Shown in pieces: positions 46,684 to 56,009 of a stretch of DNA of 64,000 nucleotides (position 1 is its first letter; the number at the start of each line of letters is the position of its first letter). The notes beneath the pieces were generated by a model that saw only the letters and a program-made list of their open reading frames with translations, ran no database searches and was not told the DNA's origin. Made by a program: the position numbers and the translations under genes. The DNA comes from Lachancea mirantina. Its lineage: Eukaryota > Ascomycota > Saccharomycetes > Saccharomycetales > Saccharomycetaceae. The stretch covers positions 930,001-994,000 of the forward strand of contig LT598469.1 in NCBI GenBank assembly GCA_900074745.1, read 5' to 3'.

Positions 46684-48600
46684 ATGGTTTCTCGAAAAAG
46701 CATAAAATCGTCGGTTTCCTCTGTCAAATCGCAAAACAAGTCCTTAAACGAGACTCAAGGAACTCTGCAGGACGATCAACATGACTCCAGACAGTCCCCA
46801 ACGAGCTGGTCCATTTGGGGCGCGCGGAAGGAAGGCGCTGGTCGTGTTCAACAAGAGTCACTTCACAATGCAGAGGAAGATAGTGGAGGTTGGTGGCGAA
46901 AACCTTCGATAAGTTCCCTTCGCGGTGGTCTGCCGAAGAAAACGGAAGCGCTGCCAGATCGACGCCGGACTGGTACGCCAGAAAGAGACATTGATCAGGA
47001 TCAGCTGTTGCATGAAGGAATCGGGGAAACTACGGGGCTTTCAGATAACGAAGAACCCAGAAGACGGACATGGTCTTTTTGGCGCAATAAAAACGAAGAA
47101 GCCGGTGCCGGTCAGCCTATCGATGCCATCAACGCAAGCCAGCCCGGGTCTAGTGGGCAGCTGAAGCCAATCATCAACGAACTAATCACTTATCCCGATG
47201 ATGCGATTCTTTTCAAAACCAAGTCTAAGGAGGAGATAGAGCGGGAACAAAATTTGAAAAACGAAAATGAGGAGCTGGGCTTCAATAAGAACATTTTAGT
47301 TCCAAACTTCGATATATTACCACCGCTAACGACGTTAGCATCCCTGTACATCAGCGTCGCGCGTCAAGGTCACAAATGGAACCTGCTACGAGAAAGCACA
47401 TTAAAACAAAGATCACTTTACAAAAGACCCGCGTCGGTCACTCTTGATGCCTTATGCAGATCGGCAAAACCACCCAAAGTTTTGATTATTGGCGTACATG
47501 GGTTCTTCCCACACAAGATGATAAGACCGCTCATTGGAGAACCAACGGGCACATCTACCAAATTTATAACAGAGGCCGAAAAAGCGGTTATTCGATGGTT
47601 CAAAGAGAACGATACGCCCGTGGAGATCGGCAAGATAGCTCTCGAGCGTGAAGGAAAGGTTTCCGATCGGGTCGCGTTTTTCTTCGAAGTTCTCAAAAAA
47701 TGGTCTACCCAGCTCAACGATGCAGACTTTGTTTACTTTGTGGCACACTCTCAGGGCTGTCCTGTCACATTAATTTTGCTTGCACAACTAATAGAATCGG
47801 GCCTAATTAACCCAGAAGCTCTCGATTTAGGCGATAACGAGTTTCGCGTCAAAGCAAAACCTACCGACAAAGTTATTAGCGTCCTAGCAATGGCTGGTGT
47901 TAATAATGGTCCCTTCTATGGTGTCGATCAGACCCTTTTTGTGAGGGCTTATTCAACCATCGAAAACGACTCGCTAAGAGAATTGTTCCAATTTCAGAAC
48001 TTCGATTCGACTTTGGCTAAAAAGCTCATTCAAAGTTTGCGTCTAGTTATCGCGAGCAACGTGAAAATAACTTTTGTGGGGTCTATAAATGACCAACTGG
48101 TCCCGCTCTATTCGTCCACTTGTCTCTTTGCACACCATCCTAATATTTTCCGAGCCACATTCATTGACAAAGACTCAAGGACACCTGCATTTATCACAAA
48201 AATCGTTGAGACAGCTAACAGCTTGAATAATTTAGGATATGATGACCATGGTATCATCAAAGAGATAAGCTCTTCTTTGGCAGGTACTTTAACCGGTGGG
48301 GGCCATTCCAAGATATACAACGAGGGCCAAGTCTATGAGCTAGGGATTAAATTTGCGATGGAGACAACTAATATGGCTCAAGATACTCCAGTAAGCTATC
48401 GAACCTACGAAGTTGACCAGCTGGGATCCAATCCTTATCATCTTCCCTGGTGCATGCGGGGACTGCTTTTCGAAACGAGTACGCATTTGGGGCACAGTCA
48501 TATCGACGAATTGTTCAAAGCATTTGAGGATTGGGAGCCCGATACTAAGCAACTGAAGGACGTCAAGTATAGACTCAATGGTTTGAGATCCAGATTATAA
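46684..48600 (+). CDS. YML020W-type alpha/beta-hydrolase-like protein of unknown function
   Basis: The protein has 638 residues and is the likely orthologue of YML020W. The first 200 residues are polar and disordered with tryptophan-containing patches (TSWSIWGARKEGAG, WSFWRNKNEEAG). A hydrolase-like domain begins with KVLIIGVHGFFPHKM near residue 265. The nucleophile-elbow region reads VYFVAHSQGCPVTL near 350-358, so the serine sits in A-H-S-Q-G and the first Gly of GxSxG is replaced by Ala. A later VGSINDQLVPLYSS could supply the acid. The protein is conserved in yeasts but its reaction is not known. It lies between UNG1 and LRS4, the expected interleaved position. Confidence 0.88.
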   Translation: MVSRKSIKSSVSSVKSQNKSLNETQGTLQDDQHDSRQSPTSWSIWGARKEGAGRVQQESLHNAEEDSGGWWRKPSISSLRGGLPKKTEALPDRRRTGTPERDIDQDQLLHEGIGETTGLSDNEEPRRRTWSFWRNKNEEAGAGQPIDAINASQPGSSGQLKPIINELITYPDDAILFKTKSKEEIEREQNLKNENEELGFNKNILVPNFDILPPLTTLASLYISVARQGHKWNLLRESTLKQRSLYKRPASVTLDALCRSAKPPKVLIIGVHGFFPHKMIRPLIGEPTGTSTKFITEAEKAVIRWFKENDTPVEIGKIALEREGKVSDRVAFFFEVLKKWSTQLNDADFVYFVAHSQGCPVTLILLAQLIESGLINPEALDLGDNEFRVKAKPTDKVISVLAMAGVNNGPFYGVDQTLFVRAYSTIENDSLRELFQFQNFDSTLAKKLIQSLRLVIASNVKITFVGSINDQLVPLYSSTCLFAHHPNIFRATFIDKDSRTPAFITKIVETANSLNNLGYDDHGIIKEISSSLAGTLTGGGHSKIYNEGQVYELGIKFAMETTNMAQDTPVSYRTYEVDQLGSNPYHLPWCMRGLLFETSTHLGHSHIDELFKAFEDWEPDTKQLKDVKYRLNGLRSRL

Positions 48601-48664
48601 GTGCGTTAGCTAAGATGGAAGAAAAAGAGGACTTGAATAACGTGAATAACACCATTTTATCAAT

Positions 48665-49417
48665 TCAAAAAACGTTATCGGCAGTATCTTCATCCCTATG
48701 TATCCTTTTCCTAATTAGTTTCCGCTTTTTTTGCACTTCAGGTTCAGGACCTGGTAGTTCAGTTTCGTCGTTCCCACTCGAAGAAGGTAATTTTCCATCA
48801 GGAATCTGAAGCTCCGCCAGCTTGCCTCTATGTTTGATGGAGTTCATAAAAGAGAATTCGTCTGTCTTATCAGCTCCATCATTCGTGTCGTCATCAAACA
48901 AAGTTTGATGACGATTGTATATAGCTTGGCGCAGTCCACTGGGTGCCTTTTTGGGCAAAGGATCAGTCTCATCCATAGCTTCTGATCGCGTAGATCCACG
49001 ATTTATCGGTGAAAGCAAATGAAACTTGTTTGCCAATGCGGAAGTCTCATTAGATTTGCCAGAGGTTCTCTTTAATGCCTTACTATTTTTGTCATTATTA
49101 TCATCACCATTTGTATCAGGATTCTGATCTTTCAGTTTCGAGATATTTCTCTTCGCACTGTCAAGTTTAGACTCCAGAAACGCAATTTGCGTCTTATGAA
49201 GCTCTCTCAGCCGCTCGTTTTCTCTTTTTTCCTGATTCAAATCTGTAATTAGCTGAGCCAATTGATGTTTAAGACTGATGGTTTCTTTGATAAACATCGA
49301 ATCCGCATCTTTCACACTGGACCCACTTTCCGTGGTTCTAATATAATCGGAGTAGATCTGCTCGGATTTAATAACGGAATCATAGTATTTGGCAAGTAGT
49401 TGAAGTACTGTCGTCAT
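48665..49417 (-). CDS. LRS4: Monopolin / rDNA-silencing subunit Lrs4
   Basis: The protein has 250 residues, about 100 fewer than S. cerevisiae Lrs4 (347). The N-terminus MTTVLQLLAKYYDSVIKSEQ matches MTTLLQLLSNYYKAKLDSER. Residues about 5-110 form the coiled coil that pairs with Csm1 (heptads through KHQLAQLITDLNQEKRENER). Short conserved islands follow: FHLLSPINR, GLRQAIYNRHQTLFDDD and, near the end, KKRKLIRKRI. Lrs4 with Csm1 cross-links sister kinetochores in meiosis I and clamps rDNA repeats in the nucleolus. The loss of length is in the low-complexity tail. It corresponds to YDR439W. Confidence 0.9.
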   Translation of the reverse strand: MTTVLQLLAKYYDSVIKSEQIYSDYIRTTESGSSVKDADSMFIKETISLKHQLAQLITDLNQEKRENERLRELHKTQIAFLESKLDSAKRNISKLKDQNPDTNGDDNNDKNSKALKRTSGKSNETSALANKFHLLSPINRGSTRSEAMDETDPLPKKAPSGLRQAIYNRHQTLFDDDTNDGADKTDEFSFMNSIKHRGKLAELQIPDGKLPSSSGNDETELPGPEPEVQKKRKLIRKRIHRDEDTADNVF

Positions 49418-49535
49418 ACCATTGACTTCGAGTTTGTTTCGTCAACTTAGTCTTCATTCAAATTCCTCGAGGAACGGTTTTTTCTGAAATACCGATCAAG
49501 TGTTCGTGCTTCAAAAGTATCACGAAAAGGGGTAC

Positions 49536-50510
49536 ATGAGATTGGCTTGTCTGACCAGTTTACTGTGGTTTTTGCACTGCATATCTGCTATAGATACTAC
49601 GGATGTTATAGCATTACGAGACTATGATGGAATAATCGAAGTCTCGGAGTCAAATTATGAGTTTTTGAGCAGAGGAGCCAGAAATTTCTATTCTGTTCTA
49701 CTTATCACCACAACAGAGCTAACATCTAATGGAAGGTATTGCGATTTGTGTGATGGAGTCGAATATAACGTTCGAAAGACTTCGAAAGCTGTACGGTCTC
49801 AACTGTCCGCGGAAATTGACGCAGAAATCATGTTTTTCAAGTTGGATATCAGCCAACTGCCGTCTTTTGTTAACGACATGAACTTGAAAACGATTCCGCA
49901 TCTTCTGGTGTACCCACCTGGAGTTAACGAGACAGATTTTGCTTGGCATACAAAACCTTTTTTTCAATTTGACGTAACGCCAGGAAGCATAAAGGATCCA
50001 GTAAGATTTGCCGATTTCTTGGCCCGCATCTGCAACATTCATATACAAATACACCGGGATTTTGACGCTAATGAATTTTTACAATACTTCGTTCCATGTT
50101 TGACTATTTTTTACGTCTTCAAGAAAAAGATCTTGCCTCTAATCTCGAATAAATCCAAGTTCTTCAGCGGTCTGTTCGCATTCGGAATCATATTTCTTTC
50201 CATCACTGGTTATAAGTTCACACAGATAAACGAAATTCCGTTTTTAGCGCGAAATCCTGAGGGCCAGGTGATGTTTTTTAGCGGTGGCATGCATTGGCAA
50301 TTTGGGATCGAAATATTCACGGTTTCATCGATGTATTTGGTCATGGCCAGCTCGTTGGTGGGGATTATCCTAGTAGCAAGTGTAGGAAAGCTCAATGAAA
50401 ACTTGAAAAACGCCTTTGCTGTTTTGTTACTTGGAAGTTTGATGTACACATTTTCCTATTTCCAGTCCTGCTTTTTGATTAAGAACCCCGCTTATCCATA
50501 TTCGTTTTAA
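49536..50510 (+). CDS. OST6: Oligosaccharyltransferase subunit Ost6 (Ost3/Ost6 family)
   Basis: The frame is open upstream from a GTG, but ATG 49536 starts a clean signal peptide (MRLACLTSLLWFLHCISAID) and gives 324 residues (S. cerevisiae Ost6 332). The lumenal thioredoxin-like domain carries the redox motif CDLC at residues 69-72 and the cis-Pro region IPHLLVYPPG. Four membrane helices follow (from about residue 175) with the conserved ITGYKFTQINEIPFLAR and the sequence FSGGMHWQFGIEIF, and the C-terminus ends in LIKNPAYPYSF. Ost6 forms transient disulfides with substrates to widen N-glycosylation site use in the ER. Position matches YML019W. Confidence 0.95.
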   Translation: MRLACLTSLLWFLHCISAIDTTDVIALRDYDGIIEVSESNYEFLSRGARNFYSVLLITTTELTSNGRYCDLCDGVEYNVRKTSKAVRSQLSAEIDAEIMFFKLDISQLPSFVNDMNLKTIPHLLVYPPGVNETDFAWHTKPFFQFDVTPGSIKDPVRFADFLARICNIHIQIHRDFDANEFLQYFVPCLTIFYVFKKKILPLISNKSKFFSGLFAFGIIFLSITGYKFTQINEIPFLARNPEGQVMFFSGGMHWQFGIEIFTVSSMYLVMASSLVGIILVASVGKLNENLKNAFAVLLLGSLMYTFSYFQSCFLIKNPAYPYSF

Positions 50511-50599
50511 CAGCTACAGTTAGCATTTCGGTGCACACTATAGCATTAGCTTGCTGCTATGCAAGCTAAAATGCACGATAAGTAAAAATCTATAAATTA

Positions 50600-51796
50600 T
50601 TAAACCACGAAAGACAACGACAAATCATCTTCCAGTGATGGCTGTAATGCGGCCTCCTCAGCATCTCTGTTGACAATGAAAAAGCTGCCACATATCAAAG
50701 TAGCACCGACCATATAGAGCAGAGACATGGGCCTTTCTTTGAACAAAAAATCTCCTAACATTGCGAATGGGATTGTTGTGCTGAGCCCCACGGTCACTGT
50801 CAAAGGAGATGTTAAAAGCATAGCTTTAGCCCAACAAAAATCGCTAATGAAAGTGATGAAACTGTTCACAATGACAATTAATGCGACTTTCGAGGTTGGA
50901 GGCATCTCAAACTTTTCCCACCCAGTATAATGCAGCAGTATAACCGTAGGCCACAACAATACAAGTGTAAAAAGTCCAACGAAACCAAAAAAGGTTTTCA
51001 TGTTTATCCGAGACTCCTCTCTAATCTTCCATTTAAGTAACGTGCTGTAAACACCGTAGAAGAGCGCACCTGCGATGGCAAGAATGTTCCCATATAGAAT
51101 CGTCAGGGCATCAGTATTATCAAGAGAAATGCCATTGTGGAATTTGTAAGGTACAGCAGAATGTAAATCGGAATCCACCTGGTCGGAATCGGACTTGGTA
51201 ACCAGTATTATACCAATGAAGGAAACTACAGATCCCCATAATTTGATTTTGCTCAGGATTTCGACGTGGAAGAACGCTCCTACCAAAAGCGTGAAAAAGG
51301 AAGACGTAGAGGATAAAATGGTCTGGGACGAGACAGACGTGTAAGAAAGGGACGCATTGGTCACGAGGTTTGCAGCAAACCAGAGTATGCAGAACTGTGC
51401 GCTCAGTTGGATTGTCGCAGGCAGCGAAAGCTTAGCAGTGGCAGACGCCAGGTCATCATTGCTCTGTTTAGGAATCAGAGGAGACGTGGCGACAGCAGGC
51501 TCATCTGACGTCAAAACCGAAACTTCGGCCGGCCCTTCTTCTTCTTCTTGCAATTGTTGGTGGAAGTTGAAATGACCTGTATTCCAGTAGTTGCGCACGG
51601 CGACGAGACACGTCGGAACCAGATAGAACACGAACGACGCAGTGTTGATGTACGTGATTAGAAACGGTTTGCGGTACGACCCGTCTTCAAAGATGATGTT
51701 GATGAGAAACGATGACAAAACCCACAGGACCACGACCACTGCAAGAAATATAAGACCCAGCGTCCATTTCTGGCTAGAGGTTCGGGATTTCGACAT
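50600..51796 (-). CDS. YML018C/Thi74-type multi-span transporter (SLC35F-like, EamA)
   Basis: The protein has 398 residues and about ten membrane helices, beginning with TLGLIFLAVVVVLWVLSSFL and the conserved FEDGSYRKPFLITYINTASF. A hydrophilic acidic loop lies near residues 80-115. Two EamA-like halves follow (SYTSVSSQTILSSTSSFFTL; GLSTTIPFAMLGDFLFKERP). It is the single counterpart of YML018C, a vacuolar-membrane protein of unknown substrate, and THI74 (YDR438W), a thiamine-regulated mitochondrial-membrane protein. The substrate cannot be told. It is the last gene of the interleaved chromosome IV/XIII block. Confidence 0.92.
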   Translation of the reverse strand: MSKSRTSSQKWTLGLIFLAVVVVLWVLSSFLINIIFEDGSYRKPFLITYINTASFVFYLVPTCLVAVRNYWNTGHFNFHQQLQEEEEGPAEVSVLTSDEPAVATSPLIPKQSNDDLASATAKLSLPATIQLSAQFCILWFAANLVTNASLSYTSVSSQTILSSTSSFFTLLVGAFFHVEILSKIKLWGSVVSFIGIILVTKSDSDQVDSDLHSAVPYKFHNGISLDNTDALTILYGNILAIAGALFYGVYSTLLKWKIREESRINMKTFFGFVGLFTLVLLWPTVILLHYTGWEKFEMPPTSKVALIVIVNSFITFISDFCWAKAMLLTSPLTVTVGLSTTIPFAMLGDFLFKERPMSLLYMVGATLICGSFFIVNRDAEEAALQPSLEDDLSLSFVV

Positions 51797-52324
51797 AGGT
51801 ATGTGATTTTCAGCTCAATATAGCGGGAAAGATGTGAATAACGTGAATTGCGTGAACAAAGTGAATACGCTCAGCAGCACAGACAGACGTATCTGTCTTT
51901 TTTTTTCCAACGACTCTAACTTTGAACTCTACTCTCGCCCATTACCAAAGGCAAGAAAGAGGCAGAAAAACTGGCTTGGAAAGGCCAGAAAAGCACTGTT
52001 TGTCGGAAAACTATCACGCTGCAACCGCAGAAACTATATCCCCACTGGCGCTCGTAGACTCAGAACAAGGTAGAACTAAGCGTTGAGAAACTTAACTTTA
52101 CCGATCTTGAAAAGATGACGAAAAAGTAACTCTCCCACTATCAACACTTTTTCCTCATCTCTGTTTGACTTCTGCAAGGAATTACAAAGACAGATTACAT
52201 AAGACTGTGGCTTCTTTTCCGGCTTTTACCGCCGCTCGAGAGTCACTATACACGAGAACTATAGATTAGCAATTTAACTATCGATATTTCTTGAATCGTT
52301 ACCCTGCCTGCCCTTGTGTCAGCT
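51797..52324. other. Intergenic region between the YML018C/THI74 gene and tRNA-Trp
   Basis: About 530 bp upstream of the transporter gene. No gene, repeat or known motif group was recognised. Confidence 0.4.
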
Positions 52325-52337
52325 AAAAAATAAAAAA
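52325..52337 (-). terminator. RNA polymerase III terminator of tRNA-Trp
   Basis: Immediately 3' of the tRNA, the transcribed strand equivalent reads T6-A-T6. Runs of T on the non-template strand terminate RNA polymerase III. Confidence 0.85.
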
Positions 52338-52338
52338 T

Positions 52339-52439
52339 GAAACGGACAGGAATTGAACCTGCAACCCTTCGATTGCAATACTCCTTGGAAATCCAGGATT
52401 TAACTGGAGTCGAAAGCTCTACCATTGAGCCACCGCTTC
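52339..52439 (-). tRNA. tRNA-Trp (anticodon CCA) with intron
   Basis: The gene is 101 nt. Exon 1 is 52439-52404 (GAAGCGGTGGCTCAATGGTA and onward to the CCA anticodon plus one base), the intron is 30 nt at 52403-52374, and exon 2 is 52373-52339, ending GTTTC. The mature length is 71 nt before CCA addition, equal to S. cerevisiae tRNA-Trp, whose gene also has an intron at this place. The acceptor stem GAAGCGG pairs with CCGTTTC allowing a wobble pair, and the B box GGTTCAATTCC is perfect. By the canonical 37/38 intron position, base 37 here is G rather than the A of S. cerevisiae. Confidence 0.97.
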
Positions 52440-53345
52440 ATCTTCGGTGTACCTTTAGAGAAATATCTCATATGGGCAATTTACTAATAAAGTACAAAAC
52501 AATTACAGCTCCAATGCCTTGGAGGGCCTAGTCGCTATTTCAACCAGATTATGTGGCCACACTGCCGGTCGTTCTGTCTGGGAACGTTGGGGATTACCAG
52601 TGTCGGAGGTCGACAGTTATCTAATTTTTTTGCCACTTATTCCGTGCAATGTTTTTCATAAAAGGGATCTATATCAGCTACTTAGTGGGTGGTCTTCCAC
52701 GATTAACTTGGCGACATGATTTCGTTAATGCTGATCACATATGTTGGGTTCACATGTTCTTGCTAAGAAATAATTAGCGACATGCCCCATGTGCCATCTA
52801 TCTTAGCTGTGGAAGTATGATTGTAGCGGTGTGGTGATTTCATGCCCATCTTTGAACTTTCGCCGCCTCCTGGGGGCGATTAGAGCCTTTAGTGGGTTAT
52901 TCTGTCATCATAGTCACGTGATATTTACGACCAATCACCTAATCTATAGTCCTTCGAACAGATAAAATGATCGCAATTGAAACTCAGTAGAACAGCATAC
53001 GGGCCGGTCAAACATTGGCTGACGCTGCCCAAAATACAGCCTTGGCCTAGCCTCGGATTTCATCGCGACTTCTTTTTTGGTTTTTTGGAAAGGCGCTGCG
53101 CAAAGATCGCTTGTTAATAGCGTCAGTGGCATTCGGATGAGATCGAAACAGAAAGATTCATTTCCTCGTCACCAAAGTGAATACTAAATAGTCGCGTTCC
53201 CCCTTTATGCTTCACTGGCGGAAATCCGGTGATACTCGTAGATAGTGACGAGGAAAATTTTTCTTTAATCAAATACCCTGCAATAACAAAACCGACGACG
53301 CTATAGGAGATCTGTATACCGTTCGGGGAGTCAATTGCATCCAAC
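52440..53345. other. Intergenic region between tRNA-Trp and PAT1 (synteny junction)
   Basis: This 906 bp spacer separates the chromosome IV/XIII-type block from the chromosome III/XIV-type block. It holds no plausible gene. A Cbf1-type site GTCACGTGAT (52913-52922) and a CCAAT box (52931-52935) lie about 410-430 bp upstream of PAT1. No solo LTR could be shown. Confidence 0.5.
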
Positions 53346-56009
53346 ATGTCGTTTTTTGGCTTTGATTCTTCTGGTCCCAAGAAGGGAAGAAGGTCCGGAC
53401 GAAGCAAGGACGAAAAAGGGGGCCAGCCCCTCGATTTCGACGAAACTTATCAGGGCTTTGGCGAGCACGCCCGTGAGGAAGACGACTATCTGAACAGCGA
53501 GACTTTTGGCGATGCAGCTGACGTAGGTACCGATTTTGATTTTGGGTACGGAGCGAGCGAGTACGCGGCTCCTACAGCTAGTCATGATGCGTATGTCGAT
53601 CACAGCCGCTCCTATGCGTCTGCGGCGACTTCGGGTCCAGCCGTGGCAGCTGTTCCCTTTGGTCAGCCTGCCCAAGCTGTCGAAGAGCATTTAGACTTCA
53701 CTCCAATGGAGTCCTTGTGGACAAACCAGCCTGTTCATCAGCTCCAACAGCCTCAATTTGTGTCCATGGAAGAGATCGAGAGACAACAGCAACAGCAGCA
53801 ACAGCAGCGCCAGATGGGAATGCTTCCTCAGCAACATGCGTACATGTCTATGCCTCCACCTCAGCATATAGCTACGATGGGATACGGATTTCCCGGACAG
53901 CCGTTTGTTTCGGGCGCACCACAGATGACAGGCGCTCCGCAATTCCAGGACAGAAACGTTGATTTTGGCGTGCAGGCAGTGCCTCCTCCTCCGCCTCAGA
54001 GTGTTGGTCCACGCCCAATGTCCTCATCCGATATGCCTCCTATGCAGTACCAGCAAATGTCTCCCGGCTTTGAGCAAGTGGGACAGCAGCAATCACATGT
54101 CCCTGTGCCGGCTCCCGTGCAGGCAAATAAGATTTCGGAGCCCCATCACGCTCCTCAGCAAGTCTTTTCGTCATCTACTGCTCCTTCGGCGCTATCTCCG
54201 GTTGTCCACCAGGCCCAGACCCAGACATCACCTGTGATTGAAGCTACTATGTCTCCCAAAAGACCTTCTCAACAACCACTTTCTCCCCACGGCAACTATC
54301 GTCGCGGAACTTCTCCTCGTGTCAATCAAGGTCCTCCTTATTACCAGAGCATGAATGAGCCATTTGCCAAGGGTACTCGCAGAAATTCGATGAGAAAGCC
54401 TCAGGAACATTTGAGCGAGGAAGACTGGAAGCGTTTGCAAGTGCGCCAGGCAAAAGTGGACAAGATTTTAAAGCACAGCGGTGTCATGACTCCTCGTGAT
54501 AAGGATTTCATCACTCGTTACCAACTTTCTCAAATTGTCACCGACGATCCTTACAACGAGGACTTCTACTTCCAAGTCTACAAGATCATTCAAAGAGGTG
54601 GTGTCGTTGGCGAATCTAATAAGGGTCTCATTGCGCGTGCCTACCTTGAGCACTCTGGTCATCGTTTGGGCGGTCGCTATAAGCGTGCCGATGTCGCATT
54701 GCAGCGCATGCAAAGTCAGGTGGAAAAAGCCGTTACTGTGGCAAAGGAAAGACCTCAGAAGAACAAGGAAATTTCTGAGGCTTCCAAAGAAGGCGTGCTT
54801 GGTAAAATTTCTGCTAGTATGAACAGCAAAGCCCCTAGAAGACAACTTCAAATTCCTACTAAGATGGAAGAAAGTGACGAAACAACATCGTCAGCAATCG
54901 ACGACGTTGCTCAATGCCTACAGGGCGTGGACATTTCGACCTCTTCGTCTAAATTAAGAAGAAGGTCCTCGTACGCTTTACGTTCTTTAGACCAAAGTGC
55001 AGTCTTGACCCGTTCTGGAGGGAGAAAGTTTGTTCTTTCATTGATTGAAACGGTTTATTCGGAAGTGCTAGAACTTGAAGCTCAGCTAAGAAGCGGTAAA
55101 ACAATCGATAGCTCTGGATTGTGGGAAGCGCTTCACATCTTTGACGATGCTTTCGAAGTTAGCCCATTTATTTCCATTCTGTCCTTCGATAAGGGTGTGA
55201 AGATTATGCCACGGATCATTAATTTTTTAGGCAAAGAGCAGAAACTCAAACTACTCTCATGCTTCTTCAGCGAACTTTCCCACTTGAATATCGTGGTTAC
55301 CAGTTCCTACAGGACAAACCCCAATCCAACAGGAGCTCAATTGAGAAAAATCGAACTTTTTCAATCCATTTTTCTTAAGATCATTGTTTCTTTCTTGTCA
55401 AGCTCTGCGGAGTTCATGGAAGTAATGGGCTTGCTGCTTGCCCTTGTCAAAAACAATAACGTCTCTTTCATCACCACCTCGAAAATTGGACTTAACTTGA
55501 TAACTGTGCTCATTTCACGTGCTGCTTTGATCAAGCAGGATGTCAACAGAGGTAGCATTTTGTCCTCGTCGGAGATTTCTTCATGGAATGAGATTTACGA
55601 TAAATTGTTCACTGCTCTGGAAACAAGGCTTTCTTTAATTTTCCCTCCTAGCGAGTACACACAAAAGATTGTATCAATCACTAATCCCCAACCAGCGCCT
55701 TCTGTTCCAGGAACACCTTTGGCGGCCACTTTCACGAAACCAAGTTTCTACGACAGCTCCTATATATGGCAGTTTTTGGCTTCCCTTGCCTTGAGTGGCA
55801 AGCTCAACCATCAGCGTATCATCATTGATGAAGTTAGGGATGAAATATTTGGCACTATATCGAAAGCTGAAGAATTTACGAAGTCTGCTGCCGTCGAGGA
55901 TCAACCCATGGCACTATATCAACGTGACAAGCTTTATCAGGATTTGAACCTTTTCCTAAATGTGATGGGACTTGTTGCTAGAGATGGTGAAATCAGTGAA
56001 CTGAAATGA
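53346..56009 (+). CDS. PAT1: Pat1 mRNA decapping activator
   Basis: The protein has 887 residues (S. cerevisiae 796). The N-terminus (MSFFGFDSS, then PLDFDETYQGFGEH and DYLNSETFGD) matches the Dhh1-binding region. Residues about 60-340 are Pro/Gln-rich with a run of eight glutamines after MEEIER and many PPP clusters. The conserved core begins at WKRLQVRQAKVDKILKHSGV near residue 355 and contains MTPRDKDFITRYQLSQIV and DDPYNEDFYFQVYKIIQRGG. The C-terminal alpha-superhelical Pat-C domain follows from about 530, ending FLNVMGLVARDGEISELK. Pat1 binds the Lsm1-7 ring on deadenylated mRNA and promotes decapping in P-bodies. It is on chromosome III in S. cerevisiae (YCR077C). Confidence 0.97.
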   Translation: MSFFGFDSSGPKKGRRSGRSKDEKGGQPLDFDETYQGFGEHAREEDDYLNSETFGDAADVGTDFDFGYGASEYAAPTASHDAYVDHSRSYASAATSGPAVAAVPFGQPAQAVEEHLDFTPMESLWTNQPVHQLQQPQFVSMEEIERQQQQQQQQRQMGMLPQQHAYMSMPPPQHIATMGYGFPGQPFVSGAPQMTGAPQFQDRNVDFGVQAVPPPPPQSVGPRPMSSSDMPPMQYQQMSPGFEQVGQQQSHVPVPAPVQANKISEPHHAPQQVFSSSTAPSALSPVVHQAQTQTSPVIEATMSPKRPSQQPLSPHGNYRRGTSPRVNQGPPYYQSMNEPFAKGTRRNSMRKPQEHLSEEDWKRLQVRQAKVDKILKHSGVMTPRDKDFITRYQLSQIVTDDPYNEDFYFQVYKIIQRGGVVGESNKGLIARAYLEHSGHRLGGRYKRADVALQRMQSQVEKAVTVAKERPQKNKEISEASKEGVLGKISASMNSKAPRRQLQIPTKMEESDETTSSAIDDVAQCLQGVDISTSSSKLRRRSSYALRSLDQSAVLTRSGGRKFVLSLIETVYSEVLELEAQLRSGKTIDSSGLWEALHIFDDAFEVSPFISILSFDKGVKIMPRIINFLGKEQKLKLLSCFFSELSHLNIVVTSSYRTNPNPTGAQLRKIELFQSIFLKIIVSFLSSSAEFMEVMGLLLALVKNNNVSFITTSKIGLNLITVLISRAALIKQDVNRGSILSSSEISSWNEIYDKLFTALETRLSLIFPPSEYTQKIVSITNPQPAPSVPGTPLAATFTKPSFYDSSYIWQFLASLALSGKLNHQRIIIDEVRDEIFGTISKAEEFTKSAAVEDQPMALYQRDKLYQDLNLFLNVMGLVARDGEISELK

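Noticed and set aside
52742-52994. TGTTGGG...GAACA stretch about 300 bp upstream of tRNA-Trp, resembling the ends of a solo LTR
   Set aside because: Only the terminal dinucleotides and a few bases fit; no target-site duplication, no second copy and no internal LTR signals were seen.
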